A DNA stretch of 64,000 bases from an uncultured Pelagibacteraceae bacterium (GTDB lineage: Bacteria > Pseudomonadota > Alphaproteobacteria > Pelagibacterales > Pelagibacteraceae). The stretch is from assembly GCA_902567235.1 (NCBI GenBank), contig CACFLX010000001.1, positions 1-64,000 on the forward strand. Reading direction: 5' to 3'. Position 1 is the stretch's first letter. Every line of letters begins with the position of its first letter. A program made the position numbers and the translations under genes. Shown in pieces: positions 36,878-44,778 of this stretch. The notes beneath the pieces are model-generated. The model was not told where the DNA came from. It saw nothing but the letters and a program-made list of their open reading frames with translations, and searched no databases.

Positions 36878-37383
36878 AGATCTTTGGGCCTTATAAATTC
36901 TTTTAATACTCCTTTTTTCTCAACTTCATTCCAGGATTTAATATCAAACTCAATTTCTGCAAATGATGCTGTTGGGAATTTATAATTCATTAGTTTAAAA
37001 TTATTCGTATTATGATTTTTTGTAAGATTTCGTACTAAATTTTTTACTGATGGTTCATGGTTTATAACCAAAATTGACTTATATTCACTTGGTATTTCTT
37101 TAATTTTTTTTATAATTATATTCTCATCAACTAAATATAAATCTTTTGAAAAATTAACTTTTTTTGGTTTAGTAATTTTCTTAGATAAAATTTGAAAAGT
37201 TTTTTTTGTTCTTTTTGATGACGAAATTAATGCATAATCAAATTTAAATTTTTTTTTAACAAAAAATTCACAAATCATTTTTGCATTTTTCTTGCCTCTT
37301 TTACTAAGTGGTCTATCAAAATCATTAATACTTGAATCATCCCAACTAGATTTTGCGTGTCTCATGACGTATAATTGATGCAT
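36859..37383 (-). CDS. sixA: SixA-type phosphohistidine phosphatase
   Basis: I start at 37383 (MHQLYVMRHAKSSWDD); the track's 31 extra residues run into the divergent ppk. The 174 residues form a small histidine-phosphatase domain: the RHG motif (here MRHAKSSW), RPLSKRGKKNAKMICEFF, DYALISSSKRTKKTFQIL with the second arginine, and the distal histidine in LVINHEPSVKNLV. SixA proteins dephosphorylate phosphohistidine domains, for example of histidine phosphotransferases. Relatives often neighbour polyphosphate genes, as here. Only 13 bp separate its start from ppk, so their promoters must overlap coding sequence. Confidence 0.85.
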   Translation of the reverse strand: MHQLYVMRHAKSSWDDSSINDFDRPLSKRGKKNAKMICEFFVKKKFKFDYALISSSKRTKKTFQILSKKITKPKKVNFSKDLYLVDENIIIKKIKEIPSEYKSILVINHEPSVKNLVRNLTKNHNTNNFKLMNYKFPTASFAEIEFDIKSWNEVEKKGVLKEFIRPKDLQDSKE

Positions 37384-37396
37384 AAAATCTAAATAT

Positions 37397-39553
37397 ATGA
37401 CTGCTTTAAAAAAACAACATAAAGAAGAGCTGAAATCTAAATATCTAAATAGAGAGCTTTCTTGGTTAAAATTCAACGATAGAGTACTTCTAGAAGCGCA
37501 AAATATTGAAAATCCTCTTTATGAAAGAGTAAAGTTTTTATCAATTGCTGGTTCTAATCTAGATGAATTTTTTATGGTCCGAGTTGCTGGATTATATAGT
37601 CAAATAAAACAAGAAGTTGACTCATTAAGTTCTGATGGTTTGACACCTGATGAACAAATGGATGAGGTAGTGCTTGAAACTAAGAATCTATTAAAAAAAC
37701 AGAACAAGATTTTTACTCAACTGATTATGGGATTAAAAAAAAATAATATCAGTGTAGTAAAACCTGTTAATTTAAATACTAAGGATAAAAAAAAACTTCT
37801 AGAAATATTTAAAGAAGAGATTTATCCTTTATTAACACCATCAGCTATTGATCCTGCACACCCATTTCCATTTATAATCAATCAAGGAAGAGCACTTGTA
37901 ATGAAATTAAGAAAAAAAAATAAAAAAAGGATTTTAAACTCGATAATAGTAATACCAAAAGCATTATCTAGATTTATTGAAATAGAGTCTTCAAAAAATC
38001 ATAAGAAATTTGTTATTCTAGATGACATAATAAGTTTTTTTGCTAATGAAATTTTTCCAGATCATGATTTAGAAAAGAAAATGATTTTTAGAGTAATTAG
38101 AGATAGCGACGTAGAGATTCAAGAAGAAGCTGAAGATTTAGTTAGATCTTTTGAATTGGCTTTAAAAAGACGTAGAACAGGTGATATTGTTCGTTTAGAG
38201 ATTCTCGAAAATAGCGATAATGAATTGGTAAAATTTATTACAAATAAATTAGAAATAAATCCTGATTATATTTATGATGTATCTGGCCTTGTTGGAATTC
38301 AAGATATAGATCAAATATGTAAAGTAAAAAATCCAAAATTAAGATTTAAGCATTTTACACCTAGAGAAGTTGAAAGATTAAAAGAATATAATGATAATTT
38401 TTTCGAAACTATCAAAAAGAAAGATTTAGTTGTTCATCATCCTTTTGAAACGTTTGACTCAGTAATTGAATTTTTAAACCAAGCAGCAAATGATAATAAA
38501 GTTATAGCCATAAAACAAACTTTATATAGAACAACTCTAGATTCACCAATAGTTAAAGCCTTAATAACAGCTGCAGAAAATGGAAAAACAGTTACCGCTT
38601 TAATTGAAATTAAAGCTAGATTTGATGAGGAAGCAAATATTCAACTATCAAGAAGTTTAGAAAAAGTAGGTGTCCAAATTGTTTATGGTTTTGCCAAATA
38701 TAAAACTCATGCAAAATCTTCATTAGTTTTAAGAAGAGAACAAGGTAAAATACAAACTTATTTTCATTTAGGAACTGGCAATTATCATCCTGTAAATGCT
38801 AAAATTTATACTGATTTGTCTTTATTCAGTTGTAATAAAAAAATGTCATCAGATGTTGAGAAATTTTTTAATTATGTAACAGGATACGCAAAACCAAAAA
38901 ATTTAAATAAAATTTCTATTTCGCCAGTAAATATGAGGCAAACCTTAAATGAAAATATTGATGCTGAAATTAAAAATTCTAAAAATGGAAAATTTGCAGC
39001 TATTTGGGCAAAAATGAACTCATTAGTAGATCCAGAAATTATCGATAAATTTTATGAGGCTTCGAATGCTGGTGTAAAAATTCATTTATTTGTTAGGGGT
39101 GTTTGTTGTTTAAGACCAGGAGTTAAAGATAGATCAGAAAACATAGTTGTAAAAAGTATCATAGGAAGATTTTTAGAGCATTCTAGAATTTATTGTTTTA
39201 GCAATGGTTCAAAAAAAATGCCTAATAGAAATGCAAAAGTATATATTTCTTCAGCTGATTTAATGCCAAGAAATTTAAATAGAAGAGTAGAACTTCTAGT
39301 GCCAATTGAAAATGAAACTGTTCATGAACAGATTTTAGATCAAATAATGTTAGCAAATTATCTTGATACTAATCAGAGCTGGGAGCTCAATGCTGATGGT
39401 AATTATAAAAAAATTAAATATAGTAAGATCGATTCCTTTTCAGCTCATGAATATTTTATGAATAATCCGAGCTTATCTGGAAGAGGTAAAGCTAAACTAA
39501 AAATGCAGCCTAAACAACTGCACTTAAGATTGATTAACAGTGGAAGTAATTAA
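37397..39553 (+). CDS. ppk: Polyphosphate kinase 1
   Basis: Reversibly polymerises the gamma phosphate of ATP into polyphosphate. The 718 residues follow the four-domain family layout: N-terminal RELSWLKFNDRVL and FLSIAGSNLDEFFMVRVAG, the PHP-like head, and two phospholipase-D-like C-terminal domains. The autophosphorylated histidine lies in YKTHAKSSLVLRRE and a second catalytic histidine in RFLEHSRIYCFSNG. Linked to ppx by a 14-base overlap; together they set polyphosphate levels. Adjacent to the Pho genes but without a visible Pho box of its own. Confidence 0.96.
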   Translation: MTALKKQHKEELKSKYLNRELSWLKFNDRVLLEAQNIENPLYERVKFLSIAGSNLDEFFMVRVAGLYSQIKQEVDSLSSDGLTPDEQMDEVVLETKNLLKKQNKIFTQLIMGLKKNNISVVKPVNLNTKDKKKLLEIFKEEIYPLLTPSAIDPAHPFPFIINQGRALVMKLRKKNKKRILNSIIVIPKALSRFIEIESSKNHKKFVILDDIISFFANEIFPDHDLEKKMIFRVIRDSDVEIQEEAEDLVRSFELALKRRRTGDIVRLEILENSDNELVKFITNKLEINPDYIYDVSGLVGIQDIDQICKVKNPKLRFKHFTPREVERLKEYNDNFFETIKKKDLVVHHPFETFDSVIEFLNQAANDNKVIAIKQTLYRTTLDSPIVKALITAAENGKTVTALIEIKARFDEEANIQLSRSLEKVGVQIVYGFAKYKTHAKSSLVLRREQGKIQTYFHLGTGNYHPVNAKIYTDLSLFSCNKKMSSDVEKFFNYVTGYAKPKNLNKISISPVNMRQTLNENIDAEIKNSKNGKFAAIWAKMNSLVDPEIIDKFYEASNAGVKIHLFVRGVCCLRPGVKDRSENIVVKSIIGRFLEHSRIYCFSNGSKKMPNRNAKVYISSADLMPRNLNRRVELLVPIENETVHEQILDQIMLANYLDTNQSWELNADGNYKKIKYSKIDSFSAHEYFMNNPSLSGRGKAKLKMQPKQLHLRLINSGSN

Positions 39554-41051
39554 AAGTAAAAATAGTTTAAAATTTAAACAGGCAAAATTAGCTATAATAG
39601 ACATTGGATCAAACTCTATAAGAATGCTAATTTATGAAGATTTCAGTTCTTCTCGTGTGCCTTTTTTTAATGAAAAAGCAGTTTGTGAACTTGGAAAAAA
39701 TTTAGATAAATCCAAAAAACTTCACAGAACTGGTACCGAATATGCTTTAAAAGTTTTAAAAAGATTCTCTGAAATTTTAAATGTTTCAAAAATCACAAAT
39801 CTTAAAATCATTGCAACAGCAGTTTTAAGAGAAGCAACTGATACAAAACCATTTATTGATGAAGTTGAAAAACTTTTTAAAACTAAGATTAATATATTGT
39901 CAGGAGATGAAGAAGCTGAATGCTCAGCTGAGGGAGTAAAAATAGGTTTTGAAAATGTTGATGGATTAGTCGCTGATCTTGGAGGTGGTAGTTTGGAATT
40001 AGCCCGAGTTGAAAACAATATAGTAACTAATAAAACCTCATTACCTTTTGGTGTTTTAAGATTATTAAATAATCCTATAGTTAAAAAAAGAAATTTAGCA
40101 AAATATATCAAAAAATTATTGAGAGATGAAAAATGGCTTTCAAAAAAGAAGTTTAATAATTTATATTTAGTTGGGGGTACTTGGCGAGCATTATTTAAAT
40201 TACATCTTTTTCAAAACAATCATCCAGTACATATAATTCATCAATATAGTATTGATAATAATGTTTTATCTAAGTTTGTTGAAAAAATTTCATCTTTTAA
40301 TAAATCTAAACTTAAAACAGTTGAGTATATTTCAAAATCTAGAACACACTATTTACCTTATAGTTGCATTATACTTGATGAAATTATGAGAGTTACAAAT
40401 CCAAAAAATATAATTTGTTCTATAAGTGGTTTGCGTGAAGGTTCTTTATCAATTGACTATTTTAAAGATGTAAAAGACTCAGAAATTTTTCATAAAGCAC
40501 TTGAAAATGTTGCAAAAAAAAGAGGTGATTTAGGATCGAATTATAAAAAATATTATGATTTTATTCAGCCAGTTTTTGAAGGCAATGAGCATTTTAATAA
40601 GAAATTATTATATTTGGCATGTGTATTAAGTCATATGGATTGGGGTTTAGGAGCATTTCAAAAAGCTGAATTAGTATTTCAAGAAACGATAAACACTCCG
40701 TTACTTAGACTGACACATAAAGAAAGAATACAATTAGCTTTGTCATGCTATTGGCGCTACTGCAGTATCAAATATAATCCAAAAATGGAATACCTAACTT
40801 TTTTGAATAATAATGAAATTTTTTCAAGCAAACAAGTGGGAGCAGCATTGAGATTTTCCCAATCATTGACCTCGATATCCACGATATTCCTTGAAGAGTT
40901 TAAATTATATAAAAGAGGTAATGCTTTATTTTTAAAAATTCCATCCCAACATCAAGAAATAATTTCAAAACAGGTTACTAAAAGGTTTAAAGCTCTTGCT
41001 AGAGAATTATTTTTAGAACCAAGAGTAATTTACTCAAATAATTCAAGATAA
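39540..41051 (+). CDS. ppx: Exopolyphosphatase, Ppx/GppA family
   Basis: Releases phosphate from polyphosphate ends (some relatives hydrolyse pppGpp). The GTG start at 39540 lies inside ppk. The 503 residues begin with the actin-like ATPase fold: AIIDIGSNSIRMLIYE, TGTEYALKVLKRF, VLREATDTKPF, ILSGDEEAECSAEGV and VADLGGGSLELARV. A helical HD-like C-terminal domain follows from about residue 305. It is the last gene of the rightward phosphorus block; a strong inverted repeat about 125 bp downstream may end its transcript. Confidence 0.92.
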   Translation: MEVIKSKNSLKFKQAKLAIIDIGSNSIRMLIYEDFSSSRVPFFNEKAVCELGKNLDKSKKLHRTGTEYALKVLKRFSEILNVSKITNLKIIATAVLREATDTKPFIDEVEKLFKTKINILSGDEEAECSAEGVKIGFENVDGLVADLGGGSLELARVENNIVTNKTSLPFGVLRLLNNPIVKKRNLAKYIKKLLRDEKWLSKKKFNNLYLVGGTWRALFKLHLFQNNHPVHIIHQYSIDNNVLSKFVEKISSFNKSKLKTVEYISKSRTHYLPYSCIILDEIMRVTNPKNIICSISGLREGSLSIDYFKDVKDSEIFHKALENVAKKRGDLGSNYKKYYDFIQPVFEGNEHFNKKLLYLACVLSHMDWGLGAFQKAELVFQETINTPLLRLTHKERIQLALSCYWRYCSIKYNPKMEYLTFLNNNEIFSSKQVGAALRFSQSLTSISTIFLEEFKLYKRGNALFLKIPSQHQEIISKQVTKRFKALARELFLEPRVIYSNNSR

Positions 41052-41175
41052 ATTAAATTTAATACTACTTTTAATTGAGTGATATTTTTTTTGTAACATT
41101 ATTTTAATTTAAATTAAATAATTAGTTAATTTTTCTGTCATATTTTTCTGATAATTTTCGAATTACGCACCCCTC

Positions 41176-41214
41176 AAAATACGTTCGGTTAAATTTATCG
41201 AACGTATTTTATTT
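41176..41214 (+). terminator. Inverted repeat, probable terminator after ppx
   Basis: AAAATACGTTCG at 41176-41187 pairs perfectly with CGAACGTATTTT at 41199-41210 around an 11-base loop, and ATTT follows. The right arm ends in T4 and the left begins with A4, so it resembles a bidirectional or plus-strand rho-independent terminator, although it lies 125 bp from the ppx stop. Confidence 0.5.
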
Positions 41215-41370
41215 AAATCTAATATATATAAGTCTTAATATATAAATTCATTAAACCTTAACAATTAATAAATAATTTTGTAATTTAAATTATCTATAAA
41301 CGTTTTAATAAAATTTAAAATATTAAGTCTCATTATAATCCCCTAGTAATTAAATTTTGTTAATTAACCA

Positions 41371-41404
41371 CTTACTTCCTTCTCTTTATTGAGAGGGAAG
41401 TAAG
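41371..41404. repeat. 14-bp hairpin 16 bp from the small lysine-rich gene
   Basis: CTTACTTCCTTCTC pairs with GAGAGGGAAGTAAG around TTTATT. In plus-strand RNA every pair is intact, one being G-U; in minus-strand RNA that position becomes an A-C mismatch. No T-run follows on either strand. It could be the 3' end of the leftward small gene or part of a plus-strand RNA. Confidence 0.55.
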
Positions 41405-41419
41405 ACGATTTATTTGATA

Positions 41420-41629
41420 TTAATTATCTATAGATGCAGGAGACTGCTCTGCATTTTTCTTAGCAAGTTTTTTTGCTTTATTTTCTGCAACTTTCTTTTC
41501 TAAACTAGCAATTTTAATATTAACTTTTGACAATTTTTTTTCTTTAGCTGTAATTTTATTTTTTAGTTTATCTATTGATTTTAAAATTTTTGTTTTTTTC
41601 TTTTCATTTTTTTTTAATTTTTTTCTCAT
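41420..41629 (-). CDS. Small lysine-rich coiled-coil protein, unknown function
   Basis: I start at ATG 41629 because GGAGG stands 5 bases before it; the longer track version starts at a TTG that overlaps this ribosome site. The 69 residues hold 24 lysines (about 35 percent), are predicted to be one long helix or coiled coil (ILKSIDKLKNKITAKEKKL, IASLEKKVAENK), and end in a neutral tail AEQSPASIDN. There is no signal peptide or membrane helix. The charge suggests nucleic-acid or ribosome binding, as in small histone-like proteins, but I recognise no family. The strong ribosome site argues that it is expressed. Confidence 0.6.
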   Translation of the reverse strand: MRKKLKKNEKKKTKILKSIDKLKNKITAKEKKLSKVNIKIASLEKKVAENKAKKLAKKNAEQSPASIDN

Positions 41630-41708
41630 TTTTGCCTCCAATTTTTTAGATGATTAATTTAATCACATAATTCATAAATCTGAAAGTTAATTTGATACAA
41701 CCTGTAGT

Positions 41709-42200
41709 TTATTGATTTTTAAGATTTGTTATTAGATATAAAAACATTGCTATATGAGAACTATTATTAAATTTTTGTTTTAATATTAATTTATATATAT
41801 CTCTTTGATTAAACAGATGAATTCTAATATCTTTTTCTGGCTTCGAAATTTTAATTAAGTCTTTTGTGTAATAACCAGTAATTTTAGTAGTTAGTCGTCC
41901 AGGCTCAGTATAAAAAGTTGATATTTTACTCAATTTTGATCTTGATCTATATCCTGTTTCTTCTCTTAATTCCTTATATGCTGATTGCAAAGTTGTTTCT
42001 TTTTTTTCTACTATGCCAGAAGGAAACTCATAATTAATTTTATTAATTGGAACTCTTTTTTGAGAAACTACTATATATTTGTCTTTAATCTTAGGTATTA
42101 CTAATGAAAGATTAGAAGTTTTAAGATAATGATAAAACTCTTTTTTCTTAAATTTTTTGTTAATTAAACTTATTCGATTGGTAAGTTTTATATTTTTCAA
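41709..42200 (-). CDS. Nudix hydrolase, ADP-ribose pyrophosphatase-like
   Basis: A 163-residue protein with a Nudix box GIVEKKETTLQSAYKELREETGY. Lys replaces the usual Arg before the first conserved Glu (KEL in place of REL), while the REETGY half is intact. The preceding PSG and the following FYTEPGRLTTKITGYY match the ADP-ribose/GDP-mannose pyrophosphatase branch. The start overlaps the aqpS stop by 4 bases, so it belongs to the leftward unit. The substrate is not readable; a housekeeping role on nucleotide sugars is likely. Confidence 0.8.
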   Translation of the reverse strand: MKNIKLTNRISLINKKFKKKEFYHYLKTSNLSLVIPKIKDKYIVVSQKRVPINKINYEFPSGIVEKKETTLQSAYKELREETGYRSRSKLSKISTFYTEPGRLTTKITGYYTKDLIKISKPEKDIRIHLFNQRDIYKLILKQKFNNSSHIAMFLYLITNLKNQ

Positions 42201-42856
42201 TTTTTCTCTAAAAATAACTTTTTAACAATAAATACAGCAATTAACATTCCTACAAGCTCAGCTAAAATATAATAAGGAGTATTTAAATAACTAATACCAG
42301 TAAAAGATTCAGTAAAAGTTCTTGCTAATGCTACAGCTGGATTTGCAAAAGAAGTTGAAGAAGTAAACCAATAACCAGCAGTAATATAAAGACCAACGCT
42401 GGCAGCAACAGCAATTTTTCCTGACTTCATAGAGCCAAAAATTATTATTATAAGCCCCAATGTTGCTATTACCTCAGATGTGAATATGTAAATTCCATCT
42501 CTTGACTTAGTAGATAATTCATAAATTTCATGTTCAAAAAAGAAATTAGCTAAACCAACACCAATCAAGCAACCAACCAATTGAGCAATGATATAGTAGG
42601 GTAATAGTTTCTTCTTTAATTTACCTGTTATTGTCATTGCGATACTTACAAATGGATTAAAGTGAGCTCCTGATACATCAGCAAATACTGTAATAAGCAC
42701 AAATAAACCTGCTCCTGTTGCTATTGTGTTTGCAATTAACATCACAGCAACGTCATTAGTTAAGTTTTCTGCCATTAAACCTGAGCCAACAATAATCATT
42801 ACTAAAAAACAACTGCCTAATAGTTCAGCAAGAAAATAACGACTTTTATTTTTCAT
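42197..42856 (-). CDS. aqpS: Aquaglyceroporin-family channel, probable arsenite exit channel (AqpS type)
   Basis: A 219-residue MIP-family protein with six hydrophobic helices. The two half-helix signatures are AHFNPFVSIAM (NPF at 67-69, a variant of NPA) and SFANPAVALARTF (NPA at 172-174). It overlaps the arsenate reductase gene by 11 bases. In Sinorhizobium an MIP channel replaces the arsenite pump: ArsC reduces arsenate, and arsenite leaves through AqpS. Gene coupling suggests the same here. Glycerol or water transport is the alternative if context is ignored. Confidence 0.82.
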   Translation of the reverse strand: MKNKSRYFLAELLGSCFLVMIIVGSGLMAENLTNDVAVMLIANTIATGAGLFVLITVFADVSGAHFNPFVSIAMTITGKLKKKLLPYYIIAQLVGCLIGVGLANFFFEHEIYELSTKSRDGIYIFTSEVIATLGLIIIIFGSMKSGKIAVAASVGLYITAGYWFTSSTSFANPAVALARTFTESFTGISYLNTPYYILAELVGMLIAVFIVKKLFLEKN

Positions 42857-43277
42857 TAAGTAGTTCCTTTATTTTTTTATTAATATGATTAAAAACTTTT
42901 TCAATTATTTCATCTTTTTTATTTAAGTCATTTGTTTCATTAAGTAATTTAACAGGATCTTCTATATCCCAATGAATTATCTGATCTTTATTTGGCCAAA
43001 TAGGGCAGACTTCGTTATTGGCATTATTACAAACTGTAATAACATAATCCATTTTAATTTGACTATTAATAAACTCATTAAAATTTTTAGATCTATAATT
43101 TGAAAGATCATAATGTTTTGATAATAAATAATTCTTCACATCCTCATTTATCTTTCCTGTTGGATTACTCCCAGCACTAAAACCTTTATACAAATCGTCA
43201 TACTCATTATTTATTATACTTTCAGCAATAATACTTCTTGCTGAATTACCTGTGCATACGAATAATATATTCTTCAT
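42846..43277 (-). CDS. arsC: Arsenate reductase ArsC, low-molecular-weight phosphatase type
   Basis: Reduces arsenate to arsenite using a cysteine relay. The 143 residues show the P-loop FVCTGNSARS with Cys8 and Arg14, plus Cys83 and Cys91 (VCNNANNEVCP). These are the three redox cysteines expected for the thioredoxin-linked ArsC family, as opposed to plain tyrosine phosphatases, which lack the second pair. The DP of the phosphatase general-acid loop is seen in WDIEDPVKL. Coupled to aqpS (overlap) and to a small membrane protein (directly adjacent). Confidence 0.9.
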   Translation of the reverse strand: MKNILFVCTGNSARSIIAESIINNEYDDLYKGFSAGSNPTGKINEDVKNYLLSKHYDLSNYRSKNFNEFINSQIKMDYVITVCNNANNEVCPIWPNKDQIIHWDIEDPVKLLNETNDLNKKDEIIEKVFNHINKKIKELLNEK

Positions 43278-43499
43278 TTAAAAAATAACTTTATAAATAC
43301 CAATTACAAACAATGGAATTTGTAATCCAAAGTTAGTTAAGATTGCTTTATCTTTGCTCATAAATCCTGCAATAGTCCATCCAACAACTCCTAATCCATG
43401 AAAATATATATTTAATGGATATATATTTAAATTTGTAAGAAGTATTCCTACTAAAACTAAAAACGTACTGATCCACTTTAGATATTTTTTTATAAACAT
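43278..43499 (-). CDS. Small two- to three-helix membrane protein, unknown function
   Basis: Seventy-three residues with hydrophobic segments at about 8-26, 33-47 and 55-72 (WISTFLVLVGILLTN, FHGLGVVGWTIAGFM, NFGLQIPLFVIGIYKVIF). GAAAGGAAA precedes the ATG. It is the first gene of the leftward unit containing arsC, aqpS and the Nudix gene, and its stop touches the arsC start. Similar small hydrophobic proteins are common in SAR11 genomes, but I cannot name this one. Helping arsenite exit would be speculation. Confidence 0.65.
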   Translation of the reverse strand: MFIKKYLKWISTFLVLVGILLTNLNIYPLNIYFHGLGVVGWTIAGFMSKDKAILTNFGLQIPLFVIGIYKVIF

Positions 43500-43557
43500 A
43501 AAATTTCCTTTCGTTATTATTATTTCAGTTATGTTAAGAATTTATTAAAATAAAGGA

Positions 43558-43950
43558 TTATCTACACTTTTTGCATAATCCAAAAAACTCAAGATTGTAT
43601 TTACTATATTTCATACCATCTTTGTCTTTGAAATTAGCTAAGTATTTAGAAAGACCTGCGCTACTTATTTCTGTTACTTTTTCACAGATTTCACAGATTG
43701 AAAATGCAGTAGCTTTTGCTACCTGACAACTTGAATTGTGACACGCAATAAAAGCATTTCTACTCTCAATTTTATGAATTTTTCCTATTTCAACTAGCTT
43801 ATCTAATGCTCGATAAACTTGTAACGGAGCTTTAATACCTTTCTTTTGAACATTAAAAAGGATTGAATAAGCTTTCATTGGTTCAGGAGATTTATCAATT
43901 AAATCAAAAATAATTTGCTGATTTTTTGTTAGTAAAGTTTGTTTTTGCAT
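43558..43950 (-). CDS. zur: Fur-family regulator, probable zinc uptake regulator Zur
   Basis: A 130-residue Fur-type repressor: an N-terminal winged helix (LTKNQQIIFDLIDKSPEPMKAYSIL, then APLQVYRALDKLVEIGKIHKIES) and a C-terminal metal/dimerisation domain with FIACHNSSCQVAKATAFSICEICEKV and the terminal CKKC. The cysteine pairs CEIC and CKKC form the structural zinc site. Location after znuCB on the same strand and the perfect Zur-type palindromes before znuC/znuA make Zur more likely than Fur. Confidence 0.88.
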   Translation of the reverse strand: MQKQTLLTKNQQIIFDLIDKSPEPMKAYSILFNVQKKGIKAPLQVYRALDKLVEIGKIHKIESRNAFIACHNSSCQVAKATAFSICEICEKVTEISSAGLSKYLANFKDKDGMKYSKYNLEFFGLCKKCR

Positions 43951-43974
43951 TTTTTATATTTTACCAGTTGTCCA

Positions 43975-44778
43975 TTAGTTTTTCAATTGAATGGATTGTT
44001 TTATTTTTAATAATGAAAGTATAAATAGAACTAAAGATGCTGTTATTATTGAAGGTCCTGATGCAGTATTAAACTCCAGTGAAGAAAACAGTCCTATTAT
44101 TACAGATAACAAGCCTCCAATTATTGAAAACAGTACCATTTTTTGTGGATTGTCTGAGATGTTTCTAGCCATAGCAGCTGGAATAATTAACATTCCAGTA
44201 ATTAACAACAGTCCAACCATTTTAATTGAAATTGCAATAATTGCAGCCATTAAAATTGTAAATATTGCTTTTGCTCTATCAGGATTTAATCCTTCAGCTT
44301 CTGCTAATTCATAATTTACTGTTGATGCGAATAAAGGTTTCCAAATTAATTTTAATACTAATAAAATTAATGAACCACCAGCCCATATAATAATTAAATC
44401 ATTAACTGTTACGGCTAATATATCTCCAAATAGTAATCCCATAATATCAAATCTAATAAACGTTAAAAATCCAATCACTACTAATCCTACTGCTAAAGAG
44501 GAGTGAGCTAATAGACCGAGTAGAGCATCGCCTGGAAGATTTGTTTTTCTTTGGAGCTGAATTAAAATTAAAGCAATTACAGATGAAATTATAAAAACTG
44601 AAATAGCAATATTAAATTCAAAAGAATATGCCATTGTAACTCCAAGTAATGCTGAATGCGCAAGTGTATCTCCAAAATAAGATAATCTTCTCCAAACAAC
44701 AAAACATCCAAGAGGGCCTGTTACAAAAGCAACACCAATTCCTGCTACTAAAGCTCTTATAAAAAAATCATCAAACAT
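43975..44778 (-). CDS. znuB: Zinc ABC transporter permease ZnuB
   Basis: Membrane subunit of the high-affinity zinc importer, ABC-3 family. The 267 residues contain about eight helices and the family landmarks VAGIGVAFVTGPLGCFVVWRRLSYFGDTLAHSALLG at the start, GLLAHSSLAVGLV, LLFGDILAV and the coupling-loop region AEAEGLNPDRAKAIF. It starts immediately after znuC (adjacent stop/ATG) and ends 24 bp before zur. Manganese or iron specificity exists in this family; zinc is favoured by the regulator and binding protein. Confidence 0.93.
   Translation of the reverse strand: MFDDFFIRALVAGIGVAFVTGPLGCFVVWRRLSYFGDTLAHSALLGVTMAYSFEFNIAISVFIISSVIALILIQLQRKTNLPGDALLGLLAHSSLAVGLVVIGFLTFIRFDIMGLLFGDILAVTVNDLIIIWAGGSLILLVLKLIWKPLFASTVNYELAEAEGLNPDRAKAIFTILMAAIIAISIKMVGLLLITGMLIIPAAMARNISDNPQKMVLFSIIGGLLSVIIGLFSSLEFNTASGPSIITASLVLFILSLLKIKQSIQLKN

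Larger units (their letters stand above)
41052..41419. other. Gene-free spacer with two strong inverted repeats
   Basis: The only stretch above 300 bp without a gene. It holds a near-palindrome ATTATTTTAATTT/AAATTAAATAAT near 41099-41123, a perfect 12-bp inverted repeat at 41176-41210, and a 14-bp hairpin at 41371-41404. Between them lies very AT-rich sequence with no convincing ORF, tRNA or known riboswitch. CGCACCCCTC at 41166-41175 is the only GC-rich patch. A small RNA is possible but I cannot identify one. Confidence 0.6.

Noticed and set aside
37384-37476. Longer N-terminus of sixA in the ORF track
   Set aside because: It would overlap the divergent ppk start, and the histidine-phosphatase fold begins at MHQLYVMRH.
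43521-43538. Possible Pho box before the arsenic unit (CTTAACA-N4-TGAAATA on the minus strand, 11-bp period)
   Set aside because: The second half-site is poor and the box ends only 21 bases before the start codon, leaving no room for a -10 and a ribosome site.
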